The notes below the pieces were generated by a model, which ran no database searches, was not told the DNA's origin, and saw nothing but the letters and a program-made list of their open reading frames with translations. The position numbers and the translations under genes are program-made. From Chloroflexota bacterium (GTDB taxonomy: Bacteria > Chloroflexota > Anaerolineae > Anaerolineales > VGOW01): a DNA stretch of 64,000 nt. Location: NCBI GenBank assembly GCA_016213135.1, contig JACRBQ010000004.1, positions 1 to 64,000 of the forward strand, in the 5' to 3' direction. Positions within the stretch are counted from its first letter, which is position 1; the number at the start of each line of letters is the position of its first letter. Shown here piece by piece: positions 42,102 through 50,128 of the stretch.

Positions 42102-42614
42102 TCAGGCGGCGGGACGGATGCTCTCGCCGTGGGCCTGTCGCGCTTCGCGAAGCAGGTTTTCAACTTCCTGCATGGCTTCGACCAGCGTCACCCCCTGCAC
42201 CATCGCCCATTCCTGGCACAATTTGTCGCGGGTCACGCGCAGCAACGCGGCATCCGGCTCGCTCAACGGTTTAATCCAGCCGAGCGCAGCCAGATCGCGC
42301 ACTACTTCGCACCGGGCCTGAAACGTGCCGGGCTGCAACCTCTCGATCAACTCCAGGCGGCGCTGGCGGTGATCTTTGTTCACAGGTTTGGGCTTGCTCT
42401 TGAGCAACCCGCCATAGCGCGGCAGATCGCGTTTGGCCGTCAGCGGCCGCAATGCGCCGGCCGCCGAATCCACCGGCACCCAAACGGTGCTCTTGGGGAC
42501 CGCGACTTCGTAGTACAGCCGCGCAGCAGGCCCAAACTGCTTGGTCTCTAACTTGGTGACACGCCCCACGCCGTGCTGAGGGTGTACCACCCATTCACCG
42601 ACTTCAAATGCCAT
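42102..42614 (-). CDS. carD: CarD/CdnL-family RNA polymerase-binding regulator
   Basis: 170 residues from ATG 42614. MAFEVGEWVVHPQHGVGRVTKLE is the N-terminal Tudor-like RNA-polymerase-interacting domain of CarD/CdnL; the C-terminal helical DNA-binding domain includes RRLELIERLQPGTFQARCEVVRDL. CarD stabilises open complexes at rRNA and other promoters. It starts 7 nt after the stop of the RRM gene, so the two are probably co-transcribed; a terminator follows. Confidence 0.9.
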   Translation of the reverse strand: MAFEVGEWVVHPQHGVGRVTKLETKQFGPAARLYYEVAVPKSTVWVPVDSAAGALRPLTAKRDLPRYGGLLKSKPKPVNKDHRQRRLELIERLQPGTFQARCEVVRDLAALGWIKPLSEPDAALLRVTRDKLCQEWAMVQGVTLVEAMQEVENLLREARQAHGESIRPAA

Positions 42615-42621
42615 GCCAGGA

Positions 42622-42921
42622 CTAGCGGCGACCACCGCCACGCTGCCTGCCGCCGAAGCCGCCGCTGCGCTCCTCTTTCGGACGCGCCAGGTTCACCGTG
42701 AGATCGCGGTCCTTGAATGCTTTGGCATTGAACATGCCGATGGCCTTCTGGGCCTCGGCCTGTGTGCCCATTTCGACAAAGGCAAAGCCCTTGGATCGAT
42801 CGGTGTCACGATCTTTGATTACAGCCACCGATGCCACCGTGCCGGCCTGCGCGAACAGCGTGCGCAGATCATCTTCGGTGGTGTCGTACGACAAATTTCC
42901 AACATACAGTTTTACGTCCAT
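42622..42921 (-). CDS. RRM-domain RNA-binding protein
   Basis: 99 residues. One RRM: RNP2 LYVGNL at residues 5-10 and RNP1 KGFAFVEM at about 44-51, then a Gly/Arg-rich tail (GGFGGRQRGGGRR). Similar to the small, often cold-induced Rbp proteins of cyanobacteria. TACAAT at 43033-43028 (minus) gives a leader of about 105 nt with a hairpin, unlike the leaderless genes here. CAGGAG before the ATG. Confidence 0.92.
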   Translation of the reverse strand: MDVKLYVGNLSYDTTEDDLRTLFAQAGTVASVAVIKDRDTDRSKGFAFVEMGTQAEAQKAIGMFNAKAFKDRDLTVNLARPKEERSGGFGGRQRGGGRR

Positions 42922-42944
42922 GTTCGCGACTCCTGAAAGGGCCA

Positions 42945-42995
42945 GCCCCGCCGAAAAAAGTCGCCGTCAACCCCTGCGGGGTCTGACGGCATCTG
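42945..42995 (-). promoter_or_regulatory. Hairpin plus T6 in the long leader of the RRM gene
   Basis: On the minus strand GTCAGACCCC pairs with GGGGTTGAC around GCA, followed by GGCGACTTTTTT. It could be an attenuator or a structured 5' UTR controlling this RNA-binding protein. The T tract is 6 nt off the stem, so termination efficiency is doubtful. Confidence 0.4.
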
Positions 42996-43104
42996 ATGCG
43001 CGTTGAACCGGCTATACGATTGACAGTATTGTACCACAGAGTGCCCGTTTCACGCGGCTATGTTAGACTCCAAAATGACTCAAAACCGTCACGGGAGGTC
43101 AAAG

Positions 43105-43938
43105 ATGAAATACGGCATAGTGTTTCCCGGCGGGCCGGCACGCGCCGCCGCCGAATTCGCCGCCGAGGCCGAGGCCGCCGGTTGGGACGGCTTTTTTGTT
43201 TCGGAGCCGGTGTGGGGTATCGACGCCTGGGTGACGCTCGCCGCTGTCGCGATGCGCACTGAGCGCATCCGGCTGGGCACCATGCTCTCGCCCCTGTCGC
43301 GTATGCGCCCGTGGAAACTAGCCGGCGAGACGGTCGCCCTCGACCATCTTTCAAATGGGCGGCTGATTCTCTCCGTCGGGCTGGGCGCGACGGGTACCGG
43401 CTTCGGGGCCTTTGGCGAGGCCGTCGACCGCAAAACCCGCGCCGAACTGCTTGACGAAGGGCTGGACATTCTCACCGGGCTGTGGCGCGGCCAACCCTTT
43501 CGCTACGACGGCAAACACTATCATGTCCGAGAGACGGCCTTCTTTCCACCGCCGCCGCCCGTGCAGCAACCGCGCATCCCGATCTGGGTGGCGGCGGGAT
43601 GGCCCCGCGCAAAATCGGTTCGGCGGGCGCTGCGCTACGACGGCTTGCTGCCCATCGTCATCGAAGAAGGCGGCCAGTGGCGCACCAGCACGCCCGCCGA
43701 CATCACCGCAATGAAGACGTTCGTCGAAGCCAACCGCGCGGACGCCGCCCCGTTCGATATCGTGATCGAAGGGACAACACCGGGCGAACATCCGCAACGG
43801 GCGGGGGCCGCTGCACGCACGTGGGCGGACGCCGGGGCCACATGGTGGATCGAGTCGATGTGGAGCGCCCTCGACCACCCCGACGGGTTGCGCAGCGTCC
43901 TGCAGCGCATCCGGCAAGGGCCGCCGCGATTCGAATGA
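43105..43938 (+). CDS. Luciferase-like (LLM) flavin/F420-dependent oxidoreductase
   Basis: 277 residues from ATG 43105, with GGGAGGT 7 nt upstream; an ATG at 43060 lacks this. The TIM-barrel LLM signatures are AAEFAAEAEAAGWDGFFVSEP, IRLGTMLSPLSRMRPWKLA and LDHLSNGRLILSVGLGATGTGF. Whether it uses FMN or F420 cannot be decided. Stands alone on the plus strand. Confidence 0.88.
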   Translation: MKYGIVFPGGPARAAAEFAAEAEAAGWDGFFVSEPVWGIDAWVTLAAVAMRTERIRLGTMLSPLSRMRPWKLAGETVALDHLSNGRLILSVGLGATGTGFGAFGEAVDRKTRAELLDEGLDILTGLWRGQPFRYDGKHYHVRETAFFPPPPPVQQPRIPIWVAAGWPRAKSVRRALRYDGLLPIVIEEGGQWRTSTPADITAMKTFVEANRADAAPFDIVIEGTTPGEHPQRAGAAARTWADAGATWWIESMWSALDHPDGLRSVLQRIRQGPPRFE

Positions 43939-44042
43939 CCTCACCCCGCCCCGCCGCAGGGTTTCTTTCTCCGCTGAGTGGCCCTTGGCTGCGCCGATGA
44001 TAAAAATGTGGCTCTTCCGGGTTCAACGGGAAACCAATGATG

Positions 44043-44099
44043 TGTCATGCTGAGCGAAGCATCCCGGCGGGAGACCCTTCGCTTCACTCAGGGTGACAA
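44043..44099. repeat. 57-bp palindrome, TGTCATGCTGAGCGAAG type
   Basis: The left arm TGTCATGCTGAGCGAAG mirrors CTTCACTCAGGGTGACA with few mismatches, and the inner CCCGGCGGG is the loop. The spacer 43939-44171 contains this element and no gene. The sequence type is frequent as an extragenic repeat in Chloroflexota and other phyla (recalled, not checked). Confidence 0.75.
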
Positions 44100-44171
44100 T
44101 AATCCCGCCAAAGCCTGGAGAGCCAAAAATGTTGGTGTCAAGGAATAGACGAGCGGGCGGCTCACTCAATG

Positions 44172-44888
44172 TCAGTAGCTCCACTTCTCTTGTCGAACCG
44201 GCAGACGATTGAGCACCTGGCGATGAAACTGCCACTGGGGCATGAAGCGGTCCATCAGTGCGACGAAGCGGGGGCTGTGGGTTGGCTCCAGCAAATGAAC
44301 CAGTTCGTGAACAACCACATATTCGAGGCACTCCGCCGGCTTCTTGGCCAGCTCGGTGTTGAGGCGAATCGTGCGTGCCGTGTGGTTGCAGCTCCCCCAC
44401 CGGGTCTTCATCCGTTGCACGAAGAACCGCTCCACCCTCACGCCCAACAGCAGCTGCCAGCGCAAAAGCAATAGAGGCACAGCCTCCTTCAACTGCTCCC
44501 GATACCATTCCTCTACAATGGCCTGCCTCCTGTTCTCATGTGTTCGCGGCCGCACCCGTAGAAGCAAACGGCTGTGCTTAAGCTCGATAGCCGGCGGCTC
44601 ATCGCTCTCGGAGAGCGTGAGCAAATAGCGCCTGCCCCAAACGAAGTGGCTTTCCCGCTCCACGTATTCTCGAGGCGTTTCGCGTTCCTGTTCCCGCAGC
44701 TTCATCTGCTGCTTTTTGATCCAATCCAGCTTCGAAATGGCGAAGGCGCGGATGGTGTCCATGCTCATGCGCTTCGGGGCAGAGATGCGCACCCGGCCCG
44801 TCGGGGGATAGACACTGAGATGGACGTTCTTGATGTCCTTCAAGACCACGTCCACCGCGATGTCACCCAATTTGATCTGCGACGCCAT
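44172..44888 (-). CDS. YgjP-like metallopeptidase (DUF45), attached to the type I R-M operon
   Basis: 238 residues. Zinc site HELVH in YVVVHELVHLLEPTHSPRF with the third ligand His, and upstream RWGSC (typical of YgjP/SprT-like proteins). The last gene of the hsdM-hsdS-hsdR block; its ATG overlaps the hsdR stop. YgjP-like genes are often found next to type I R-M systems; their substrate is unknown. It is probably cytoplasmic. Confidence 0.88.
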   Translation of the reverse strand: MASQIKLGDIAVDVVLKDIKNVHLSVYPPTGRVRISAPKRMSMDTIRAFAISKLDWIKKQQMKLREQERETPREYVERESHFVWGRRYLLTLSESDEPPAIELKHSRLLLRVRPRTHENRRQAIVEEWYREQLKEAVPLLLLRWQLLLGVRVERFFVQRMKTRWGSCNHTARTIRLNTELAKKPAECLEYVVVHELVHLLEPTHSPRFVALMDRFMPQWQFHRQVLNRLPVRQEKWSY

Positions 44889-47800
44889 CAGTACTCGCCC
44901 CGCGCCTTGATGATGAGAAAGAGTCGTTCCACCTCGATCTCATCTTTCAGAATCCCATACAGCGCCGCTTTGATGACTTGCTCGCGGGCCTGGACACCGC
45001 GCCATCCGTCCGGCCGCACCCGCTTCACCGCGGCGTCGATCTTGACGGCCAGATCCAGCGCCTGGTCGCCGGAGACCGCGTACTCGCCTGGCACTTCGGC
45101 CACGCGATCCGTCCGCGTAGGTGTCCCGCCGTCCCGCTTCAGGTTGTTGTAAAGTGCCCGGAGCGCCGGATTGCTCTGCAACTGCTCGGGCGTATCCTCC
45201 GCCAGCCCTGCCTCTACGCTCCGCGCCAAGTCCGCGATGCGCTTCAGGTATGCCTCGTACTCGATGGCCCTGGCCTTCCGGGCGGTGATGATCTCGTCGA
45301 GCAGGGTCGACATCTTCTCGTAGTAGGCGGGGTCGCTCAGGTGCTCCTTGATGATCTTGCGGCGGACGTTGTTTTCTATGGTCTCCGCGATGGCGTTCCT
45401 GTTGCCCTTCAAGCCACCGAGCTGCGACGTGATGGCAGTCGCGATGCCCGTCTTCACGATTAACTCCAGCAAGCCCATATTGTCGAAGGGCGATATCGTC
45501 CTCGGCTCGTCGGCCTCGATGTAGGTGTCGATGAGGTGCCGCATGTCGGCCTCGTAGGCTTTCAAGTCCAGGGTTTCGCCGCTGGCCTTGCGGATGATCT
45601 CGCGCACGTTCAGGTAATGCTCAAGTTGCTTCTTAAGGCGGCCGACATCGGCCGCGCTATAACCGGCAGGCTCCAATTCGTCGGCGATATTGGCATAGAC
45701 GCGCACCAGGGCCACAGTCGCCTTGTAGAGCGCCGCCCGCTGCGGCTCCCGTTCCTGAAGGTCTGCCGGAATCTCCGTATTGCCGCAGAAATGGTGGATG
45801 TGCTCCAACTCGCCTTTGGGCGGTTCCACCGGCTCGCACAGCAGAGCGAGTGTTTCAATGGCAGTATCGAGACGCACGCGACCCTTTTGCAGGCGGTTCT
45901 GCATCAACACTTCGGGTTCAGCGCCAGGGGCACTGTGATCCAGTTCGGAGGTGTAGACCGCGATGGCGCTCTCAACTTTGGGGAACAAGTTCTTATAGTC
46001 CACGATGTAGCCGAAGTCCTTGTCTTCGCCGTCCAGGCGGTTGACGCGGCAGATGGCCTGGAACAGGCCGTGGTCCTTCATGGATTTGTCAATGTAGAGA
46101 TAGGTGCAAGGGGGCGCGTCGAAGCCGGTCAACAGCTTATCCACCACCACCAGCAGCTTCATGTTCGCCGGCTCCTTGGTGAACAGCGCCTTCGCCCAGT
46201 CCTCGTAGGTCTCGGTCTGGGTCATGCCCGGCTTGGCGTCGACGTCCTTCAGCAGCTCGGTGTAGGTGTTGTAGATGAACTGCTTGTCGGTCTCGGTGTT
46301 GGCGCCCGTTTCCTCCAGCGTCACGTCCTTCGCCAGCGGGTTGTAGGACGTCACCACGGCGCACTTGCCCTTGAACGGGGTCTTCTGGAAGAGCGCGAAG
46401 TACTTGCACGCCTCGTAGATGCTGGAGGCCACCAGAATGGCATTGCCGCGTTCGCTGGACAGGCGCGGCTTCACGCTGAAATCGAAGACGATGTCACTCA
46501 CCACCCGTTCCATACGCGAACGGGAGCTGAGCACGATCTGCATCGTGCCCCATTGCTTCTTCAGCTCGTCCCTTTGCCAGTCGTTCAGCCCCTTCGTCTT
46601 GGCTTCGAACCAGGCGTCGATCTTGTCCTCCGAGCCGAGCCGCTGGTCGATGTCCCGCGCTTCATAGACGAGGTCGAGCACGACCCCGTCATTGACGCCC
46701 TCGCTGAATTTGTAGGTGTGGATGTAGCCGCCGAACACTTCCAGGCTGGTCTGCGCGTCCTGTTTGAGCAAGGGGGTGCCGGTGAAGCCGATAAATACCG
46801 CATTGGGCATCATCGCCTTCATCACGCGGTGCAGCTTGCCGCTTTGCGTGCGGTGGCACTCGTCCACGAACACGAACACCTCGCCCACGGTGGGGCTGCG
46901 TTGGGCTTCCAACTCCTTGATGAAAGCGTCGAAGTCGTCCACGTCCCTACGCCCGAACTTGTGCACCAGCGAGCAGAGCAGGCGCGGCCTGGCTTGGCCG
47001 AGCTGGCTCATTAGGTCACGGCCGCTGCTGGTGCGCTTGATGGGTTGGCCCGCCTCGGTGAAGACGTGCTCGATCTGTTTGTCCAGCTCGTCGCGGTCAG
47101 TGATGATGGCGACTCGGGCGTTGGGGTTGTTCTCCAGGATCCACTTGGCCAGCAGCACCATCACGATGCTTTTGCCGCTCCCCTGCGTGTGCCAGATGAT
47201 GCCGCCCTTCTTCTCTCGCGCGTGCGCTTGCGCGGCCTTGACGCCGAAGTACTGGTGCGCCCGCGGCAGCTTCTTCACGCCGCCGTCGAAGAGCACGAAG
47301 TAGTGCATCAGCTCGATCAGCCGCTCCTTGCGGCACATCTTGAGCAGGTACTTGTCCATCTTGAAGCGGCTGTCGTCGGCTTCGTCCTCCTTCCACTTGA
47401 GGAAGTACTTTTCCTCCGTTTTTATCGCGCCGTATTGCAGTCCTTCGGAGTCGTTGCCAGCGAAAACGATCTGAACTGTGGAGAAGAACCACTCGTTGAA
47501 TTCTTTGAGCTGGTTGGAGAGCAACTGCCGGATGCCTTCACCGATGCTCACAATGCTCCTCTTCAGCTCCACCACGCCCAAGGCAATGCCGTTCACATAC
47601 AGCACGATATCGGGCCGCCGCTCATGGTTCCCCTTGAGCGTTACCTCCTCTGCGATGGCAAAGTCGTTCTTCTCCGGCTCCCGCCAGTTGATGAGGTGGA
47701 CCGTCTCCGTCACCTTGCCCGCCTCGGTCTTCACGGGCACGCCGTAGCGCAGCAGGTTGTAGACGGCCTGGTTGTTGCCGTAGAGCGTGCGGCTGTGGTT

Positions 47801-48013
47801 GTCTGCCTCGGTGCGGAGCTTGTGCAGGGCCGCGCTAATCTGCGCCGGGGTGTACCCGCTTTTCGCCAGCCAGGCCGAAAGCAGACCCTCCTCGATGTTG
47901 CTGTTGCCGTCGCGGTCGGTCCAATCGCCCAGGTAGCGGTAATGCAATTCATCGCGGAACAGGGCGATGACCCGATCTTGCGTGGCGCGTTCAGGTTGGC
48001 CAACAGTGCTCAT
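44888..48013 (-). CDS. hsdR: Type I restriction enzyme, R subunit (HsdR)
   Basis: 1041 residues. The N-terminal nuclease has the PD-(D/E)XK residues in RRPDIVLYVNGIALGVVELKR. The motor has Walker A TQGSGKS (about residue 284), the DECH box in VFVDECHRTQ, and later SF2 motifs (FIGFTGTPL; LLVVVDKLLTGFDAPPCTYLY). The C-terminal 200 residues form the helical region that contacts HsdM. It cuts DNA lacking the cognate methylation after ATP-driven translocation. A RAYT gene and repeats separate it from hsdS, so expression from the hsdMS promoter may be affected. Confidence 0.95.
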   Translation of the reverse strand: MSTVGQPERATQDRVIALFRDELHYRYLGDWTDRDGNSNIEEGLLSAWLAKSGYTPAQISAALHKLRTEADNHSRTLYGNNQAVYNLLRYGVPVKTEAGKVTETVHLINWREPEKNDFAIAEEVTLKGNHERRPDIVLYVNGIALGVVELKRSIVSIGEGIRQLLSNQLKEFNEWFFSTVQIVFAGNDSEGLQYGAIKTEEKYFLKWKEDEADDSRFKMDKYLLKMCRKERLIELMHYFVLFDGGVKKLPRAHQYFGVKAAQAHAREKKGGIIWHTQGSGKSIVMVLLAKWILENNPNARVAIITDRDELDKQIEHVFTEAGQPIKRTSSGRDLMSQLGQARPRLLCSLVHKFGRRDVDDFDAFIKELEAQRSPTVGEVFVFVDECHRTQSGKLHRVMKAMMPNAVFIGFTGTPLLKQDAQTSLEVFGGYIHTYKFSEGVNDGVVLDLVYEARDIDQRLGSEDKIDAWFEAKTKGLNDWQRDELKKQWGTMQIVLSSRSRMERVVSDIVFDFSVKPRLSSERGNAILVASSIYEACKYFALFQKTPFKGKCAVVTSYNPLAKDVTLEETGANTETDKQFIYNTYTELLKDVDAKPGMTQTETYEDWAKALFTKEPANMKLLVVVDKLLTGFDAPPCTYLYIDKSMKDHGLFQAICRVNRLDGEDKDFGYIVDYKNLFPKVESAIAVYTSELDHSAPGAEPEVLMQNRLQKGRVRLDTAIETLALLCEPVEPPKGELEHIHHFCGNTEIPADLQEREPQRAALYKATVALVRVYANIADELEPAGYSAADVGRLKKQLEHYLNVREIIRKASGETLDLKAYEADMRHLIDTYIEADEPRTISPFDNMGLLELIVKTGIATAITSQLGGLKGNRNAIAETIENNVRRKIIKEHLSDPAYYEKMSTLLDEIITARKARAIEYEAYLKRIADLARSVEAGLAEDTPEQLQSNPALRALYNNLKRDGGTPTRTDRVAEVPGEYAVSGDQALDLAVKIDAAVKRVRPDGWRGVQAREQVIKAALYGILKDEIEVERLFLIIKARGEY

Positions 48014-48022
48014 GGCGTCTGC

Positions 48023-48616
48023 CTATTTTGATTGGGCGGCGTAGAAATCATCTTTTTCCCAATTCTGCGGGTTGGACAGGATGTATTGCTGAATACGGTA
48101 ATGTTCTTCGGCGTTACGAATTACGCGGTCATGATACCGCGCCTGCCATTCAAAGGGAATACCATTCTGGCGTGCGAATTTGGTTACACCGATTTTGTAT
48201 CCGCGTATGATTGATGCGAGGTTTTGCGATTGGGGTCCAAAACGGTTGCGCGGTAGAGACGCAAAATATTGCGTCTCTTCACCAGATGCAATATTTTGCG
48301 TCCCCACAGGTACCGTTGCGCCATCGGGTTTGTTGATCGTCAAAACCCCATGCATATGGTTTGGCATGACCATACGTTCGCCCAATTCGACAAATGGAAA
48401 ATGGGCGGGGATTTCGTCCCAACAATCCTGCGCGGACTGGCCCAGGGGGGACAAAATCATTTTTCCGCCCGCGATCCTGCCAAAATCGTGGGCGCGGTTC
48501 GCAACACAGAGGGTGACGAAATAGGCGGCGTTGCTGGAATAATCCCATGCCGCCCAGCGCGCGCTGGCGATGCGGTATTTGTTTTTGAATTTGCCCGCGT
48601 TATTTTCGGTGTCCAT
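48023..48616 (-). mobile_element. REP-associated tyrosine transposase (RAYT, Y1/HUH)
   Basis: 197 residues, the length usual for RAYTs. The HUH motif is MPNHMHGVL (about residue 85), preceded by AAYFVTLCVANRAHDFG; the C-terminal helix YHDRVIRNAEEHYRIQQYILSNPQNW carries the catalytic Tyr candidates. Y1/HUH enzymes nick single-stranded DNA at REP hairpins. The coding region has two copies of the neighbouring palindrome read in frame (ETQYFASL and VGTQNIAS, at 48253-48278 and 48285-48306), which lie between HUH and Tyr motifs. Three more copies lie just upstream. The gene looks intact. It is located between hsdS and hsdR. Confidence 0.85.
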
Positions 48617-48877
48617 AAATGATCATGCCGATGTTGTATAACCGTCGCCGTAGAGACGCAATATTTTGCGTCTCTACAGGTACCGTTGCGCCCTGTCGTG
48701 TGGCCGCCTACGATATCGGATTTTGAGACGCAAAATATTGCGTCTCTACAGGTGCCGTTGCGCCATCGGGTTTGTTGATCGTCAATGCCCCATGCACATG
48801 GTTTGGCATGACCATGCCGATGTTGTATGACCGTCGCGTAGAGACGCAAAATTTTGCGTCTCTACAGATAACGTACC
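48617..48877. repeat. REP array and partial duplication upstream of the RAYT gene
   Basis: Three palindromes with arms GTAGAGACGCAA and TTGCGTCTCTAC lie at 48651-48678, 48725-48749 (left end short) and 48838-48865. Between them, 48748-48815 is a near copy of 48306-48373 inside the RAYT gene, and two copies of GATGTTGTATRACCGTCGC precede the first and third palindromes. The spacer therefore holds remnants of RAYT duplication and no separate gene. Confidence 0.85.
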
Positions 48878-50128
48878 CTACACCAGCCTGATTTTACCTG
48901 TCAGCAATTCCTGCATCATGCCCTGTTTGATGCTGCGGGCTTTGGCGAGCTTGGCTTCCTGCGCGGCGATCTCGGCGTCCATGTCGGAGAGAATGGCGGC
49001 GATCGCAGTTTGTTCACTGACTGATGGCACTGGCAGAGTGACTCTTGCGATGTTTGCCTTGCTGATTCCCGAAACCTTGGTTCCGACTGCAAAAAATCGA
49101 AACTGATCCTGTACCGCGGTGGTTTGAAAGCAGTAGCGCCGATACCGATGCTCCAGCACGTCGGCCTTGCTCTTGGCAACAATAGTGTGCAGACCCGAGA
49201 TGAATGGAATTCCATCTGGGTTGATGATTACAACATGCCTGCTCGTGCCCTCGACGTCCTCAGAAGCATCAACAAAGACAACGTCGCCGTCGACCAGCAG
49301 CGAGGCGGACGACACTCCTTGTAATGAAATGTTGAGCTTCGGAATGTCCGGGTACTCGGAGCGCACGTCAACAAATGACTTCTTCGACCCGTGAATGTCA
49401 CCATAATGGAGGTAGCAATAGCCTTCAGAAGAGAGCTGGTCTCGCGACGCAGTGAAGCCGCCACTGAAGTCGAACAGGTCACTGAGTGGCTTCACTTCCC
49501 ACTCCCCGCTGAAGCCCGGCAGGCGCTTCTTCCCAGCGAGCAACTCCTGCATCGCGCCTTGCTTGATCTGGCGCTTCTTAACGAGGAGTTGCTCCAAGGT
49601 CTCGATGAGGGCATCCGCATCGCTCAACGCATCGGCGATGGCTTCTTGTTCGACTTTGGAGGGTGGGAGTATTAGAGCTAAACGCCTGAGATTGTCTTGA
49701 TTAATGTTGGTGTTGGCGCTCACAGAACTTGCGCCAATCACCCTTCTTCGAAAGCCTTCCTCATAAAAACAGTGCTGTTTAAAACTATCGGACAGTTTGC
49801 CGTTGTCGCGATATCGAATTAGAAACCCTGAGTACACGGTCCCCGGAAGATCCTTTTCAACTACCGCTGTCAAACCAACGCCAGAAGGCTTAACTGATGT
49901 CTGTTGTTCCACAGCATTCGTAGCAACTAGACCGAGCGCTTCATTGGAAACGATTCGCGATACACCAAAAACATCCATTAGATTCACAAACGGCGAGCCA
50001 TAACCAAAGGACTCACGGTTCTTATTGATTCCGTTCTTGAACTTGCCGAGATCCCCAAGAGGAACAGCATTCCAATCCTCCGGGATCACCCCCACCTCGG
50101 TTTGCTTGTAGCCGGGCCTCACTTCCAT
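48878..50128 (-). CDS. hsdS: Type I restriction enzyme, specificity subunit (HsdS)
   Basis: 416 residues from ATG 50128; the open frame further upstream is a shadow of hsdM. Two target-recognition domains are each followed by the conserved helix: EQEAIADALSDADALIETLEQLL...IKQGAMQELLAGKKRL and EQTAIAAILSDMDAEIAAQEAKL...IKQGMMQELLTGKIRL. This gives a bipartite recognition site. The recognition domains are less GC-rich than the rest of the operon, typical of exchanged TRDs. It overlaps hsdM by 10 nt. Confidence 0.95.
   Translation of the reverse strand: MEVRPGYKQTEVGVIPEDWNAVPLGDLGKFKNGINKNRESFGYGSPFVNLMDVFGVSRIVSNEALGLVATNAVEQQTSVKPSGVGLTAVVEKDLPGTVYSGFLIRYRDNGKLSDSFKQHCFYEEGFRRRVIGASSVSANTNINQDNLRRLALILPPSKVEQEAIADALSDADALIETLEQLLVKKRQIKQGAMQELLAGKKRLPGFSGEWEVKPLSDLFDFSGGFTASRDQLSSEGYCYLHYGDIHGSKKSFVDVRSEYPDIPKLNISLQGVSSASLLVDGDVVFVDASEDVEGTSRHVVIINPDGIPFISGLHTIVAKSKADVLEHRYRRYCFQTTAVQDQFRFFAVGTKVSGISKANIARVTLPVPSVSEQTAIAAILSDMDAEIAAQEAKLAKARSIKQGMMQELLTGKIRLV

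Noticed and set aside
48457-48849. 130-residue minus-strand ORF upstream of the RAYT gene
   Set aside because: It consists of repeated pieces of the RAYT gene and of REP palindromes read in another frame (CRDAKYCVS repeated); it is repeat debris, not a gene.
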